Source: Ctena decussata (taxonomy: Eukaryota > Mollusca > Bivalvia > Lucinida > Lucinidae). From it: DNA of 64,000 nucleotides. Shown one piece after another: positions 43,840-55,101 of the stretch; position 1 is the first letter of the stretch; every line of letters starts with the position of its first letter. Where the stretch lies: assembly GCA_963989385.1 (NCBI GenBank), contig OZ022511.1:3720001-3784000 (forward strand), given 5' to 3'. A program made the position numbers and the translations under genes. A model generated the notes under the pieces. It was not told where the DNA came from, ran no database searches, and worked only from the letters and a program-made list of their open reading frames with translations.

Positions 43840-44075
43840 TTAATGTGTTTGGGTATACTTTCATGTTTTTCCGCCATTTTTACAAAGGGGAACAACTTTC
43901 ATGACTTCCTATTGGCTTCCCTGGGTGACGAATCTCTTTCGAAATGGGGCATACACGTACAGGAAAGAATTTGCTCCAAATTCTTTCCTTTAAGAGTAAA
44001 CCCCAATTGAGAAGGGGGCGAAAGAGGAAACTGGTAGAGTTGCTTCCCCTGAAAGTGTACCGGTTTGCCTTAAAT
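43840..44075. mobile_element. Family H element copy
   Basis: GGGTATACTTTCATGTTTTT, GGAAAGAATTTGCTCC with CAAATTCTTTCCTTTAAGAG, and GAAAGTGTACCGGTTTGCCTT. The TTAA flanks are lost. Confidence 0.6.
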
Positions 44076-44435
44076 AAATCTTGGTTTCAAATTCACCACC
44101 AACTTTGTTCTAACATATTAGCTTTGTTAATGGATAATGCGGAAAACAAAACTTAGAATTATGTGAGAACTTAGCTAAAGAAATGATTTGTTTTCTCGAC
44201 CGCATTGAAACGTAACATTATGATTTGGACTTATATGGATCTATAGTCAAAGAAATGTGTAACGCCTTGAAAGTGTCCTTGATCAGCATTGGCATCGAAT
44301 GTACTTCATTCCATGGGTTGTTTGGATACAGTTGGTGATACATCAGTGAAGTGCTCTGCAAATTTTGTTGTTTGAATAAGAGATGAATTAGATTTTAATC
44401 CTATCCGATACATCATGTTCTAACATTAGTTGCTA

Positions 44436-44676
44436 TTAAGGTGAAAGGACACACTTGAAGGAGAAACAACTCTGTCAGATTCATTTTTGACTCCCTTTTT
44501 AAGTGGGGTCAACTCTTGCAGGAAATAATTTGCTCCTCTTGGATCAAATTCTTTCCTTAAAGAGTAGACTATATTTTTGTTGGGCTACAACACCAAGAAA
44601 AACAAGAAGTCAGACATATTGTTTTTTGCCTTTTGTAAAAATGGCAAAAACCTGAAGGCGCACCCATTCACCTTAA
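44436..44676. mobile_element. Family H element, complete, TTAA-flanked
   Basis: TTAAGGTGAAAGGACACAC to GCGCACCCATTCACCTTAA, with TTAA at both ends. The core pairs AATAATTTGCTCCTCTTGG with ATCAAATTCTTTCC. TTAA-specific insertion is typical of piggyBac and Kolobok elements. It ends about 140 bp upstream of fucosyltransferase 1. Confidence 0.75.
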
Positions 44677-44818
44677 TTAAGAGACGATACTGATAATAGG
44701 AAACAAGATTTATACATGTTGCCATTTTTTTCAGTGTAAATTCTTGGGTAAAATAAAATTATTGAGTTCGTACTTAACGTTATCAGATTATCAGTTTCAA
44801 ATGCGAATACGTTAAAGG

Positions 44819-45238
44819 ATGGCTTGGAAAGGCCGGAATTTGACTTTCTCACCTCGGCAGCTTAAACGTTGGCAATCCGTTCTGTACACGTTGGCTCTGT
44901 ACACGTTGGTTCTTTTTGGATTTCTCAGTTTATTTACGGGCAGCCATATTCGTCACGTGACAGAGGATCAGATTGTTCGAAAATCCCCAAATGACCATTT
45001 TCAAAGAAAGGATATGAAAAGAATATTAATATGGACGCCTTTTTTGGGTGATGACATAGGTGAACTAGAAAGTCAATGTTTGAAACGCTGTCAAGCAAAA
45101 TGTGAGATTACGTTGGACAAAAATGACGTTACTAACGTCGACGCCATTAACTTTCATCTGTCAGAGCTTTGGGCCAAATACTGGAGGCTCGGGACACGCT
45201 CGATTGTGGATTTACCTCGTTACCGGCGTCCTGATCAG
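44819..45238 (+). CDS. Alpha-1,3-fucosyltransferase 1 (GT10), exon 1
   Basis: GT10 enzymes move fucose from GDP-fucose to GlcNAc in alpha-1,3 (or alpha-1,4) linkage in the Golgi. This exon encodes residues 1-140. A basic N-terminus (MAWKGRNLTFSPRQLKRWQ) precedes a hydrophobic anchor at about residues 20-39 (SVLYTLALYTLVLFGFLSLF), the type II Golgi topology usual for the family. RILIWTPFLGDD is the conserved start of the acceptor-side domain, and NVDAINFHL and RRPDQ follow. The donor is GATCAG/GTTTGT in phase 0. The paralogue at 61258 has no intron here. The start is the first ATG of the frame, and the paralogue agrees to within one residue. With exons 2 and 3 the protein is 407 residues. Confidence 0.92.
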
Positions 45239-45248
45239 GTTTGTACTA

Positions 45249-45466
45249 TTAGCCACGACACGGGAAAACATACAATGTGGCATGTGCGCCAGCAAAGACT
45301 CAGATCAGCCTGGGCATCTGCCCAGTCTGATATGAGTCTTCGCTATGCCCATTTTGGGTAGCTAAGACTCTATGCTGCCTCCACAGCAAACAGCAAATGG
45401 GGATGCCCAGGTTGATCTTCGCTGGCGCACATGCCATTTTGTTTTGTTACCACGTGTCGCGGCTCA
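45249..45466. mobile_element. Palindromic MITE, family A copy 6, in fucosyltransferase intron
   Basis: TTAGCCACGACACGGGAAAA to CACGTGTCGCGGCTCAA. It starts 11 bp after exon 1 ends, so the donor site abuts the element. Confidence 0.8.
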
Positions 45467-45581
45467 ATGCATTTTGGTCCCGCAGTAGAACTGAATTGCA
45501 AAGAGGGCTCTGATGACAGGCAGCGATATATACTTACTAGTATACGCGTGGCGATTAAACGGGAAGCTCAAAAACAGCAGA

Positions 45582-45780
45582 CGACAAAATGTACATCTGC
45601 AAAACTTCAAGAAATGGTTCGTCCAAGCTACACGTTCACATCATAATGAGAATTCAAAGAATAGAGAACAAGCATTGTAGATCTAGATGAAGCGACTCAT
45701 AATGTGCCATCTTGTCTAAATCTACGTTGTTTGCGATGTCAGCTGGTTTTGCTTTAGCGCTAATAAGCGTTAAAGGGTAG
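45582..45780. mobile_element. Family I MITE copy 4, in fucosyltransferase intron
   Basis: AGACGACAAAATGTACATCTG, GTAGATCTAGATGAAGCGAC and CTTTAGCGCTAATAAGCG match family I landmarks in inverse order to copy 1. Diverged. Confidence 0.65.
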
Positions 45781-46789
45781 TGCATGACCTATAGTCATGA
45801 AAGAAGAAATAGTGACATGGTTAACCGGATATTTCTTTATATTGAAATTTAGCTTTTTTTTTGCCTTTTTCTGAAGATATAGCTGTCACACTTTTCACTT
45901 TTAATAACAAGTCCATGATCGTATAGTTTCTATAACTTCATTAACTAAACAATCCAGCGACTACCCAGGTTCAAAATACGTTAAAGTCATTTCTATCTTC
46001 CAAGTTACAAGAACAATATCTAAAGACAAATATCCAAAATCTCCCTAGAGCGAGGCGCGCTCCAGTCTTATATACCCAAAGGTCATGCACCTGATTATGC
46101 TAAAGTTCAACCAGTAATTTCCATGGTAATATTGCTTACGTATTGCATGGTATCTCTATGCCTAAAGTGTCATTACCAAATAAGTTCATGGCATATACTC
46201 AGAATCGCTATTTCTAATTGTACATTGACTAATATTTATGAATCATCAACCCATTTAGGCTACTTACAGATAAACTGGTTTCCAGAGACAGACCTAATGC
46301 AAAGAGTTCTTAGTCCCAAATAAAAATTGCTGAAAATCTAATTGCAAGTGCACTCTGTGACATAGCACTGTCAAATAGTAGTGTTCTATAATGCTAGTCA
46401 CTGTATTCAGTATCAACAATTAGAAGAAACAGTCAACTCTCGATATCTCCAAGTCGAAATTCATCTCAAAATTCAGATATCACAAAGTAATTTTTTTATG
46501 GTTCCAGAAAATTTACTTTTAGATACCAGTTGTTTGAATTAACAGGAACAAATATGAAATGTGTGCAAACAATATTCCTCGATATGGTACTTTGAGATAT
46601 CAGTGTTTGAGATAAGGAGAGTAAGTCGTGTATTTCATGTCTGTAGTACTTTTAGTTATATGTTTTCAACAGGACTTATTTTATTGTATGCTGAAGCTTT
46701 CTAATTAATAGTTCTTTTTTCTGTCGATGGTAAACTCACTTTAATAGAAACTGTCGCACACCTGGTTAACTACATGTCTGTGTATACAA

Positions 46790-46978
46790 GGGCTGTTACA
46801 AAACGAAAAAGAGTGTTACGAAACGAAAAAGAGTCACAGTTACCAAACGACCTGATGCCAGGTCGTTTGGTAACTATGACTCTTTTTCGTTTCGTGACAG
46901 CACTTTTTCGTGTCACAGGTCGTTTGGTAACTATGACTCTTTTTCGTTTCGTGACAGCTCTTTTTCGTTTCGTAATAT
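46790..46978. mobile_element. Palindromic element (family M) in fucosyltransferase intron
   Basis: CACAGTTACCAAACGACCTG pairs with CAGGTCGTTTGGTAACTATG around ATGC. Arms carry repeats of ACGAAAAAGAG, direct on the left and inverted on the right; the right arm is duplicated. The end lies about 40 bp from the exon 2 acceptor. Confidence 0.85.
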
Positions 46979-47020
46979 CATTGAAAACATAGTACACAGG
47001 TGTGTATCTCGGTTTTATAG

Positions 47021-47764
47021 GTATGGGTCATCTCAAACATGGAACCTCCTCAACACCTATGGGGTGACCTTAACGTCTTTAACGGCCTATTCAACTGGAC
47101 TCAGTGGTACAGAACCGATGCTGACATTCATTGGCTTTACGGACACGCCCACAAACTCACAGAGAAAGAAAAACTTCACAGTGCTAAAGTACCGCACCGC
47201 AATTTCTTCAAAGAAAAACCCAAAGGAATTAGTGGACGAATAAGTAACTGCATGGACAGTAACAGACGTTATAAGATAATCCAAGAAATGAAGAAATATT
47301 TAGATATTGACATGTATGGCTTGTGTTATAACAAACCTTGTGGGGATTCCAGAAGTGAATGGGACAAATCTTGTGATGATTTACTAAAGCAATATAAATT
47401 TTATCTTGCCTTTGAAAACAACGACTGCAAGGATTACGTAACAGAAAAATATTGGAACTCTTTAAAAAGGGAACAGATTCCCATAGTTAACTGGAAAATG
47501 CTCAACCGGAGTTTGGTGATTCCAAATTCATATATTAATATTTTTGATTTTAAAGACATAACGAGTTTAACAAACCATATAAAGAAAGTTAGCGAAAATG
47601 AAACGTTGTACAACAGTTACTTTGATTGGAAGAAGTCATATGTAAACTGGGGTCCTTGCACCTCCTGTCAACTTTGTGATGCCCTTCACAATGAAAACAG
47701 AGCCAATCAGGTTGTTGAAGATTTGGACGCTTGGGTCAGAAACGACATTTGTCAGAAAGTTGGG
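47021..47764 (+). CDS. Alpha-1,3-fucosyltransferase 1 (GT10), exon 2
   Basis: The acceptor GGTTTTATAG precedes GTATGGGTC; the donor is GTTGGG/GTAGGT, phase 0 at both ends, 248 codons. It carries the catalytic domain: NMEPPQHLWGDL, FNWTQWYRTDADIHWLYG (the acceptor-domain block common to GT10), and the GDP-fucose binding hallmark YKFYLAFENNDCKDYVTEKY with REQIPIVNW. Four cysteines near the end (CTSCQLCDAL, ICQK) are typical disulphide formers. NRS and NET are possible N-glycosylation sites. The frame stays open beyond the donor to 47917, but that tail (GISSSYRTLTEPTFYQRR) reads into a palindrome at 47809-47840 and has no counterpart in the paralogue, so I take it as intron. Confidence 0.93.
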
Positions 47765-48564
47765 GTAGGTATATCCAGCAGCTACAGAACATTGACGGAA
47801 CCTACGTTTTATCAACGTCGATGCGGCATCGACGTTGATACAACACGTTGTGTCAACCTTATTTCCCAGTTCGGTACTACTATTTCTCACCCATCAGACA
47901 AGAATATTGCTTTCTAGAGCTGTCTGAGATTTTTCCGTCTCAGCCTAGGCCCTGAAAGCTGTCTAAAGCCGTGTTCATGTGCACAATCTGCACCCCGGGT
48001 GCAAATTGCACCCCGGGTGTAGTGTTGGCCATGTGAACGGTGTTTTAAAAATTTGCACCCGGGTGCAAATTTGCACCCGGGTGCAAATTTGTTCCTACTT
48101 CTGAGGTGGTGCAAATTTATTTGCACCCGGGTGCAAATTTGCTCCCGGGTGCAAATTGTGCACATGAACGCAAAATGTTTCAATTCTATACATTTTGATC
48201 GGGGATTTTGGTATATGGCAGACCTTTTCTATGACGATCCTGTATAAACATCTATAAAAATACATTTTAAATTGTCTTTATCAAATTGAAAGTCGGGCTG
48301 TATATTTTGGCTGAATAGACATCAAAATTAATTAGAGCATTATTTTGGCCATTCTTAAGCAATATATCTTAACTTGAATGGGTACCGTGGATCGCCACCT
48401 GTCCCCCTTGTCAACCTCCAGAATTTTCAGGAAGGCTGCTAACAGGTCGTCAACGCAAACCAAGTAAAAACCCGTTTCACACATTCAATCACATAGACTT
48501 GGTTGAGGAGGATCCTCTGACGTCCCAGCTAAATGGTACGAGAGGGAGTGCACTTCCTCTATAG

Positions 48565-48715
48565 GTGAGGAAGCTTCCCTGGTGCAGTAGAAAAGCTGCC
48601 CCCCTCCTCTCTCTCTCTGGCGAGACTTAAAATCGAGGCCCCGTCTACGTACATGTATAACCAGGGCTGTTGGAGGGACGCAACTTAAAACTAACACAGT
48701 GAACACCATCGCCAC
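48565..48715 (+). mobile_element. tRNA-derived SINE, type 2, decayed
   Basis: GGCGAGACTTAAAATCGAGG, CCCCGTCTACG and GACGCAACTTAAAAC match the body of the copy at 43131. The tRNA-like head is barely recognisable. A lone family A terminus (TGAGCCGCGTCACGAGAAAA) follows at 48755. Confidence 0.55.
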
Positions 48716-49363
48716 CATTCCTTTATAAGCGAGTTCGGAAATCTCTGATATTATATGAGCCGCGTCACGAGAAAACCTGTCTTCGGGGTTTCCTATCAGG
48801 TCCGACACTCCGACACAAACCCTCTTGTACACTCACAGAAGATGGCCAGAGGCTTTAAATTCCGGAATCAAGAGAGGGATTTTACTATCCTTGTAGCGAA
48901 ACCGTAAAGGCGCTGCTTAGCTGCGCTGAGCTGTGGCTATGTTTTTGCAAAATGCAGGTTTATTCATGACGCGTTTCATGTGATAAAATAAGTTTTAAAT
49001 TCTAATTATGAGCAGCCTCGCGTGCAACTAGTTTACACTGCAGACAAAGTTTCTTGTAATTGCTGCTGAGAGAATATTAGATTAACAAGAGGTTTGTAAG
49101 TAGTGTGCATTGTGAACATCATGACACAAGCTCTGTGTGACCCCTTCAAGGGGGCTTATTAGTTTGCAGCCAGTGTGTGGGGTGGGCAGGCTTGGTTGGG
49201 TTGAGGAACGTAATTGATTGAAATACAATCATACGAATGGATATGGTTTTCATGTCAAATGATATGAATATTATGCCTTTCGGGCTTGGCCTTTATATGA
49301 ACGGAGTATAAAAGTTTCGGGCGCACACCCCGCCATAGCAAAATCGAGGACGACTCACCCATC

Positions 49364-49420
<57 letters not shown>
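49364..49420. repeat. (CA)n microsatellite
   Basis: About 28 uninterrupted CA units. Confidence 0.97.
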
Positions 49421-49423
<3 letters not shown>

Positions 49424-50099
49424 ATAAAGAGTTATTGTCATATAGAACATACAACCACAATTTCTCCTAAAAACTGAATACATTGTGTTAAATCTAAAAT
49501 CAAATCTATGTGTGTATGGACACAATTTATTGGCATATGAACGCGACATGAGGGGGTGTAAATTTGCACCCGGGGGCAAATTTACACCCGGGTGCAAAAT
49601 GTGCACATGAACACGGCTTTAGTCTGTCAATCATTGCTTATTATAGTATAATCATGTTAATTTCAACAAATCACTAGTTACTTCTACAATCATGCCCATT
49701 TGTTTGGTTCAGTTGCAGTTTTCATGTCCGCTGTGAAACTTGAATACTATTTTTGGACTGTTTTTGTTATTTGCAGTTATGTTTCCTACTTATGTACAGG
49801 AATGGAAAGTCTCATTTTAATGCATGCACTATCAGTTCTATATCAGTTCTTCAAGACAACTAGAATATTTTTAGAACCGATTTTCCACATGCATACATCA
49901 TAGTATTAACTATCCGAGTCTATGTTTTGAATTGCGCCTTGTTCTGACTGGTCGCAGAATTTGCCATTTTTTCTTTGATGGCAATGTCCCCCTGAATTTT
50001 AAATACTATCGTATTAGTTTGGAATCTGGGTAAATTGCGTACAAAACACGGTTTATTATTATTCATTGTATATATAAACACAGACAGTTATTACATTTT

Positions 50100-52385
50100 T
50101 AGCTCGCCTGAACCAGCAGCTCCGGGGGAGCTTATAGGATGGTAAGGCTCCGTCGTCCGTCCGTCCACAATTTCAAACGTCTCCTCTGAAACCACTGGGC
50201 CAGTTGTAACCAAATTTCATATGTAGCCTCTAGGGATCTTAGGAACGAAAGTTGTTCAATCGGTCCTGGTCACATGACCAGCATGGCCGCCATGCCCATA
50301 TATGGTAAAAACCTAGAAAAATCTTCTTCTCCAGAACCAATAGGCAGATGGCATTGAAACTTGGTATGTAGCATCGGGTACGCGAGGATTACCAAGATTG
50401 TTCAAATTATGACCTGTGGATGACCTTGACATTTTTACGGTAAGGTCAAATTTGCTTCCTTGAGCTTTTATATGGCAAAATGCTATAACATAAAATATCT
50501 TGGAAACTGTTGAAGATTTTGGGCTAAAATTGGTATATACATTCATCGTGAGGAGTGTATGAAGATTTATGAGTATAAGAGGTCACGGTCATTCTTTGAC
50601 CTTTGACCCAGGTGTCTCATATCTCAACAATTTCAAACATCTCCTCAAAAGCCACTGGGCCGGTTGTAAACAAATTTCATAGAGGCTCAAGGGGTTGACA
50701 GAACAAAAATTTGTTCAAACGGTCCTGGTCACATGACCAGCATGGCCGTCATACCCCTATATGGTAAAAAGCATGAAAAACTTCTCCAGAACAAATAGGC
50801 CAATGCCCTTGAAACTTGGTATGTATCATAAGGTACATGAGTACTACCAAGGTTGTTCAAATGATGACCTTGGGATGGCCTTGACCTTTTTTGCGCCAAG
50901 GTCAAATATGGGGAAATGCTAGAATATAAGATTTCATGGAAAGTTTTGAAGATTTTGGCCTAAAAATTGGTAAATACAGTCGACTTAATGAGGTGATGAA
51001 GAACTGCGAGTACAAAAGGTCATGATCATTCTTTGACCTTTGACCCTGATCTCCCATATTTTGAAACTTCCAAACATCTCCTCAAAACCAAAGGGCCAGT
51101 TGTAAACAAATTTCATACAGATGGAACAAAAATTTGTTCAAACGGTCCAGGGCACATGACCAACATGGTCGCCATACCCATATATGGTAAAAAGCATAAA
51201 AAACTTCTTCTCCGGAACCAATAAGCCAATAGCCTTGAAACTTGGTGTATAGCATAAGGTACTCAAGTACTACCAAGGTTGCACAAATGATAACCTTGGA
51301 TTGGCCTTGACCTTTTTGTGGCAAATTCAAATATGGGAAAAGCAATCATGGAAAGTTTTGAAGATTTTGGCCTAAAAATTGGTATATACAGTCATTTTAA
51401 CGAGTACATGAAGGTTTATGAGTACCAAAGTTCAAGGTCATTCTTTGACCTTTGACCCAGGTCTCTCATATTTTGACATTTTCAAACATCATCTCAAACG
51501 CCACTGGGCCAGTTGTAACCAAATGTCATATAGAACCTTCAGAAGTCGAGGGAACAAAAATTTGTTCAAACAGTCCCGTCCAAACGACCCGCCAATATGT
51601 GGTAAAAACCTAAAAAATCTTCTTCTTAAGAACCAATTGACCAATGGCCTTGAAACTTGGTAAGAAGCATCAGGTATTCAAGTTCTTCCAAGATTGTTCA
51701 AATGATGTCCTTGGATTGACCCTGGCCTTTTTTACGATGTAAAATATAGGAAAATGCTGGAAAATAAGTTTTCATGGGAAGTTTTGAAGATTTTGGCCTA
51801 AAAATTGGTATGTACAATCGTCTTAATGAGGTCATAAAGAAGTATGAGAAGAAGAGGTCAAGGTCATTCTTTGACCTTTGACCCAGGTCTCTCATTTTTT
51901 GACATTTTCAAATATTTTCTGAAAAAGCCAAACGACCAATTGTAAACATATTCATATAGTGCCTCCAGGGGATGATTGAACTAAAATTTGTTCAAGCGGT
52001 CCAGGTCACATGACCAACATGGCCGCCATACCCATTTATGGTATATGCCTTTAATATTTTCTTCTCCAGAACCAATATACCCATGGCCTTGAAATTTGGT
52101 AAGTAGCATGAAGTACAAGACTGTTCAAATGATGACCTTGGGTTTACCTTGACCTTTTTGTGGCATGGGAAAATGCTAGAACATTAGATTTCATGAACAG
52201 TTTAGCCTAATAAATTGTATATACGGTTCACTTAATGAGTACATGAAGATTTATGAGTACAAGAGGTCATGGTCATTCTTTGGCTTTTGACCCAAGACTC
52301 CTATTTTGACAGTTTCAGACACAAGAAAAAGCTACTTTGCCAATTGCTCAGTTGAGCGATTCAGGGCATCGTGGCCCTCTTGATA
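50100..52385. mobile_element. Large AGCTCGCCTGAA-type repeat with ~420-bp tandem interior
   Basis: Starts TAGCTCGCCTGAACCAGCAG with GGCTCCGTCGTCCGTCCGTC; ends GTTGAGCGATTCAGGGCATC, TGGCCCTCTTGATA. The interior is five ~420-bp units with ACTGGGCCAGTTGTAAACAA, GGTCACATGACCAGCATGGC, CCTTGAAACTTGGTATG and ATTCTTTGACCTTTGACCC. It ends 44 bp before the last exon of fucosyltransferase 1. Confidence 0.85.
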
Positions 52386-52429
52386 TAATTATTGTTTTAA
52401 TTATCCTTGTTTTTTTCCTCTATTTTCAG

Positions 52430-52489
52430 TATTTCGATGACATCAAGAAATATATACAGTACTACACTTTTCGTCTGACTGGACTCTAA
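52430..52489 (+). CDS. Alpha-1,3-fucosyltransferase 1 (GT10), exon 3
   Basis: The acceptor CTCTATTTTCAG precedes TATTTCGATGAC. In phase 0 it encodes YFDDIKKYIQYYTFRLTGL and TAA. The other paralogue has the same arrangement at 63862-63921 with 13 of 19 residues identical (YF..K..I.YYTFR.TGL). This independent match fixes the C-terminus and shows that read-through ORF tails in the preceding exons are intronic. The exon is separated from exon 2 by 4.7 kb of repeats. Confidence 0.9.
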   Translation, partial: YFDDIKKYIQYYTFRLTGL

Positions 52490-52529
52490 ACTATGTGAAC
52501 AATTAAAAAAGGACGCTAAATGAATCCAA

Positions 52530-52612
52530 TTTAGATTATAAAAGCAATGCTGTCCTTTTGACAAGCAGAGGCTTTCCACTAGGACAGCATTTTTTTAAAA
52601 TAATCTAAATTT
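52530..52612. repeat. Hairpin in the 3' UTR region
   Basis: TAGATTATAAAAGCAATGCTG with TCC pairs with GGACAGCATTTTTTTAAAAT AATCTA across a 25-bp loop. It starts 41 bp after the stop codon of fucosyltransferase 1. Confidence 0.6.
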
Positions 52613-52707
52613 ATCTTACATATTATCTAATTTTTACAAGCAAGTATACTTTGGAATAGCATGTTAATTTTTCCTTTTTGGGAAAAAAATCATAAATTAC
52701 CGGTGCG

Positions 52708-52806
52708 GCTAATTTAAACAATATTTTATTTCCATATGTACAATACATGAAATACTTGGGATATGGCATCAAGCTAGAGCTTATAGATGCCTTCTCCCAA
52801 AATTTT
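52708..52806. mobile_element. Family T retroposon end
   Basis: ATTTAAACAATATTTTATTT, ATGGCATCAAGCTAGAGC and CTTATAGATGCCTTCTCCC match the copies at 14915 and 34184. Confidence 0.6.
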
Positions 52807-53217
52807 ATGATATTAATATACACAGTCATGAAATTCGAAGCCATTTTTATGTTATTCTTTGAAATGCGAAACTCTTCTCATGAATAATAAAACATTTATA
52901 ATTTAACTGCATATATTCGTATATAAGGATAACATGTGTAATTTAACTGCATGTATTCGTATATAAGGATAACGTAATAAAAAAGCTAAAAATTATAACG
53001 TAAATTATCTCTGTTTGACTAGAACTTCTGTCAGTTTTATTTTCATCAAGTTCTTCAAAGAAACATTCGTTTAATACCATCAAATTTTATATGACTGTGC
53101 ATTCGATGTTATCAATCTCTTTTCGAAACCCAATTATATATATGTACGGGGGTTGATCCAGAACTAATGTCACTGCAGCTATAAAATTGTGTAGAATGAG
53201 AAGAAAGCAAAATAATT

Positions 53218-53505
53218 TCATATCCAAGTATAGCTTAATCTATTTGCGACTGAAAATGTCATTAAAATACTATGCATAGTTATCGAGATATAGACATAGA
53301 CAGAAGGCATGGTAAGGACAAGTGCCGCACGTCGATGACGTTGTTGAGGTTCTCGAGGCTCAAGACGAAGTTTCGATATTGTGTCATGTCCAAAAGTAGC
53401 ATCTTCGTTGTTCAAACATAGCACTAATGTCTGTTTACTCATGTCTGCCTCTTTCTTCAATATTATTTGAACAGCCCAGTGGCTTATGATCAAGAATTTG
53501 CACAA
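53218..53505 (-). CDS. Unsupported minus-strand ORF, possible exon
   Basis: The frame reads KKEADMSKQTLVLCLNNED, ATFGHDTISKLRLEPREPQQ, RHRRAALVLTMPSVYVYI. Its composition is less AT-biased than its surroundings, which is the only reason to list it. No domain, start context or splice partner was identified. Confidence 0.15.
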   Translation of the reverse strand: MCKFLIISHWAVQIILKKEADMSKQTLVLCLNNEDATFGHDTISKLRLEPREPQQRHRRAALVLTMPSVYVYISITMHSILMTFSVANRLSYTWI

Positions 53506-53654
53506 TACTCAAATTGCAGAACATCGATCTTGATATATGGGGTCTAAATTGTCTGACATAGCACATAAAGGTCTTCCGATTTTTAGACGATCCTCTAGCG
53601 ACTTATCTGCTTCACTAAAGCACTGATTGCACCTTTACACAAGCCTCAAAATCA

Positions 53655-54870
53655 TTGTATAGAGGATCTTACATGAGTGCTCATGTATTATTTAATTTAT
53701 TAAACGAGTTGGGGAAAAAAGATAAGATGCGAGGCTTTGCCGAGCATCTTATCGGTTTTCCCAACGAGTTAGATAAATCCAATAATACAGGAGCCCGAAT
53801 GCAAGATTCTATTTAGCCTATCATATGACACTAAAATTGCATCTTATTAGCAATTTTACACTAAAACGTCACGATTTCGCCATTAGAAAACGCAACATTT
53901 TTGTGGACGTCAACGCATATACGTTACTGCGTGATTTGCATATTTAATCCACTAGTGGATTATCGTTTTTAATGACTGATTCTATCAGTCATTCAATGCT
54001 GTCACAAGTGTATTTTGGAAAGTGGCTTTCACAGCTGTATTCTTCCGCTCAGAAATGAAGTGATCGTAAGGTCATTTCGCAGAAAAACGTCTGGAATTGA
54101 AAATAAGTTTTGTACGAAGTTGAATGAGAACTTATATGACGTATTCTTGTGCAGGTATAATTATTTAAGTAGTTTTGTAAAATAAGAAGTATCCAACTAA
54201 TGACATCAGCAGTCAAGAAATATAACGAATGCAAACTGAGTATTAAAAATCAATCCGCCAATTACCGTATTCGCCCCTTCTTCAAGCACCCCTCATACTT
54301 TATTAAGTAAAATAAGTCAGCTGCCGCTGAAAAAAAATGTTTTACAGTTGTAAATTTGCCTAAAACAGTATTCCGAGCACGTCAATCATTGCAGAGAATG
54401 TAGTGTTGAAGAAAGTCTGTAGGTTTATCCACTTTATATCTCGCAAGTGTTATGCTAGACATCATACGGTAATTGTGTGTTTATCGGTGGCTATTTATAA
54501 AATTGCCATATTGTAAACATTAGAGTAGACATCCTCGTGGTCCATAGGTAATGCGAAATACCGCAAACACTGAGTGCTTTAAAGTCAGTGAAAAGCAGTA
54601 ACCGTTGTCAGAATTCAAAAATTACTTGTGTACAAAAGGTAGAATTTTTGCATGTGCATGAAGTGATTTGCGCTAAATGGCTTATTTACATAAATGGAGC
54701 TGGACCATTAACAACAGGACTGAACTTTGAAATTATTTTGAGCCGATGTCTGATAGAATCTGTCATTTCAGGGCTATTGGCCCTTTGATTAATGCATGGT
54801 TTTATTACACTCTCAAATGCGACGTCATATGATAATATATATTACCTCATGTCTGGAGCCTTTAATGGTG
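53655..54870. mobile_element. Family O repeat copy 1, split by an insertion
   Basis: AGAGGATCTTACATGAGTGC starts it. A hairpin pairs CGAGTTGGGGAAAAAAGATA, AGATGC with GCATCTTATCGGTTTTCCCA. ATCCACTAGTGGATTATCG follows. After 53980 the match to copy 2 (63353-63700) breaks and resumes at 54792 (AATGCATGGTTTTATTACAC). The ~810-bp insert is bounded by TAATG on both sides and by inverted GATTCTATCAG near its ends. Confidence 0.75.
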
Positions 54871-55101
54871 ATACTGTGCCAAGAGCAAAGACAGTTTTTC
54901 CTTTTTTTCTTGAAAAAAAGTTATTACTTATAATAATTATGCTGACATCATACCTGCAATATTTTGATTCCATGAGCTAATCCATTACTACAAATACCCA
55001 ACGCTATCTTTTTGAAAAGTCATTACTTGTAGCTATAATTTACAATATATTCCCCTTGTACACAGGTAAAAACTAAGGCTTATAACCAAAATATTTGGAC
55101 A

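Larger units (their letters stand above)
47958..49620. mobile_element. Inverted-repeat element with GCACCCGGGTGC clusters (family N)
   Basis: CTAAAGCCGTGTTCATGTGC at 47963 is mirrored by GCACATGAACACGGCTTTAG at 49601-49620. The left side (47975-48171) holds three exact GCACCCGGGTGC palindromes at 48055, 48073 and 48123 plus variants, and ends with its own inverted terminus (TGTGCACATGAACGC). Between 48180 and 49550 lie a damaged SINE, a CA repeat and unrecognised sequence. Sits in intron 2 of fucosyltransferase 1. Confidence 0.7.

Noticed and set aside
47765..47917. C-terminal extension of fucosyltransferase 1 after the GT10 domain
   Set aside because: It has no counterpart in the paralogue, crosses a palindrome (47809-47840), and a better phase-matched terminal exon exists at 52430.
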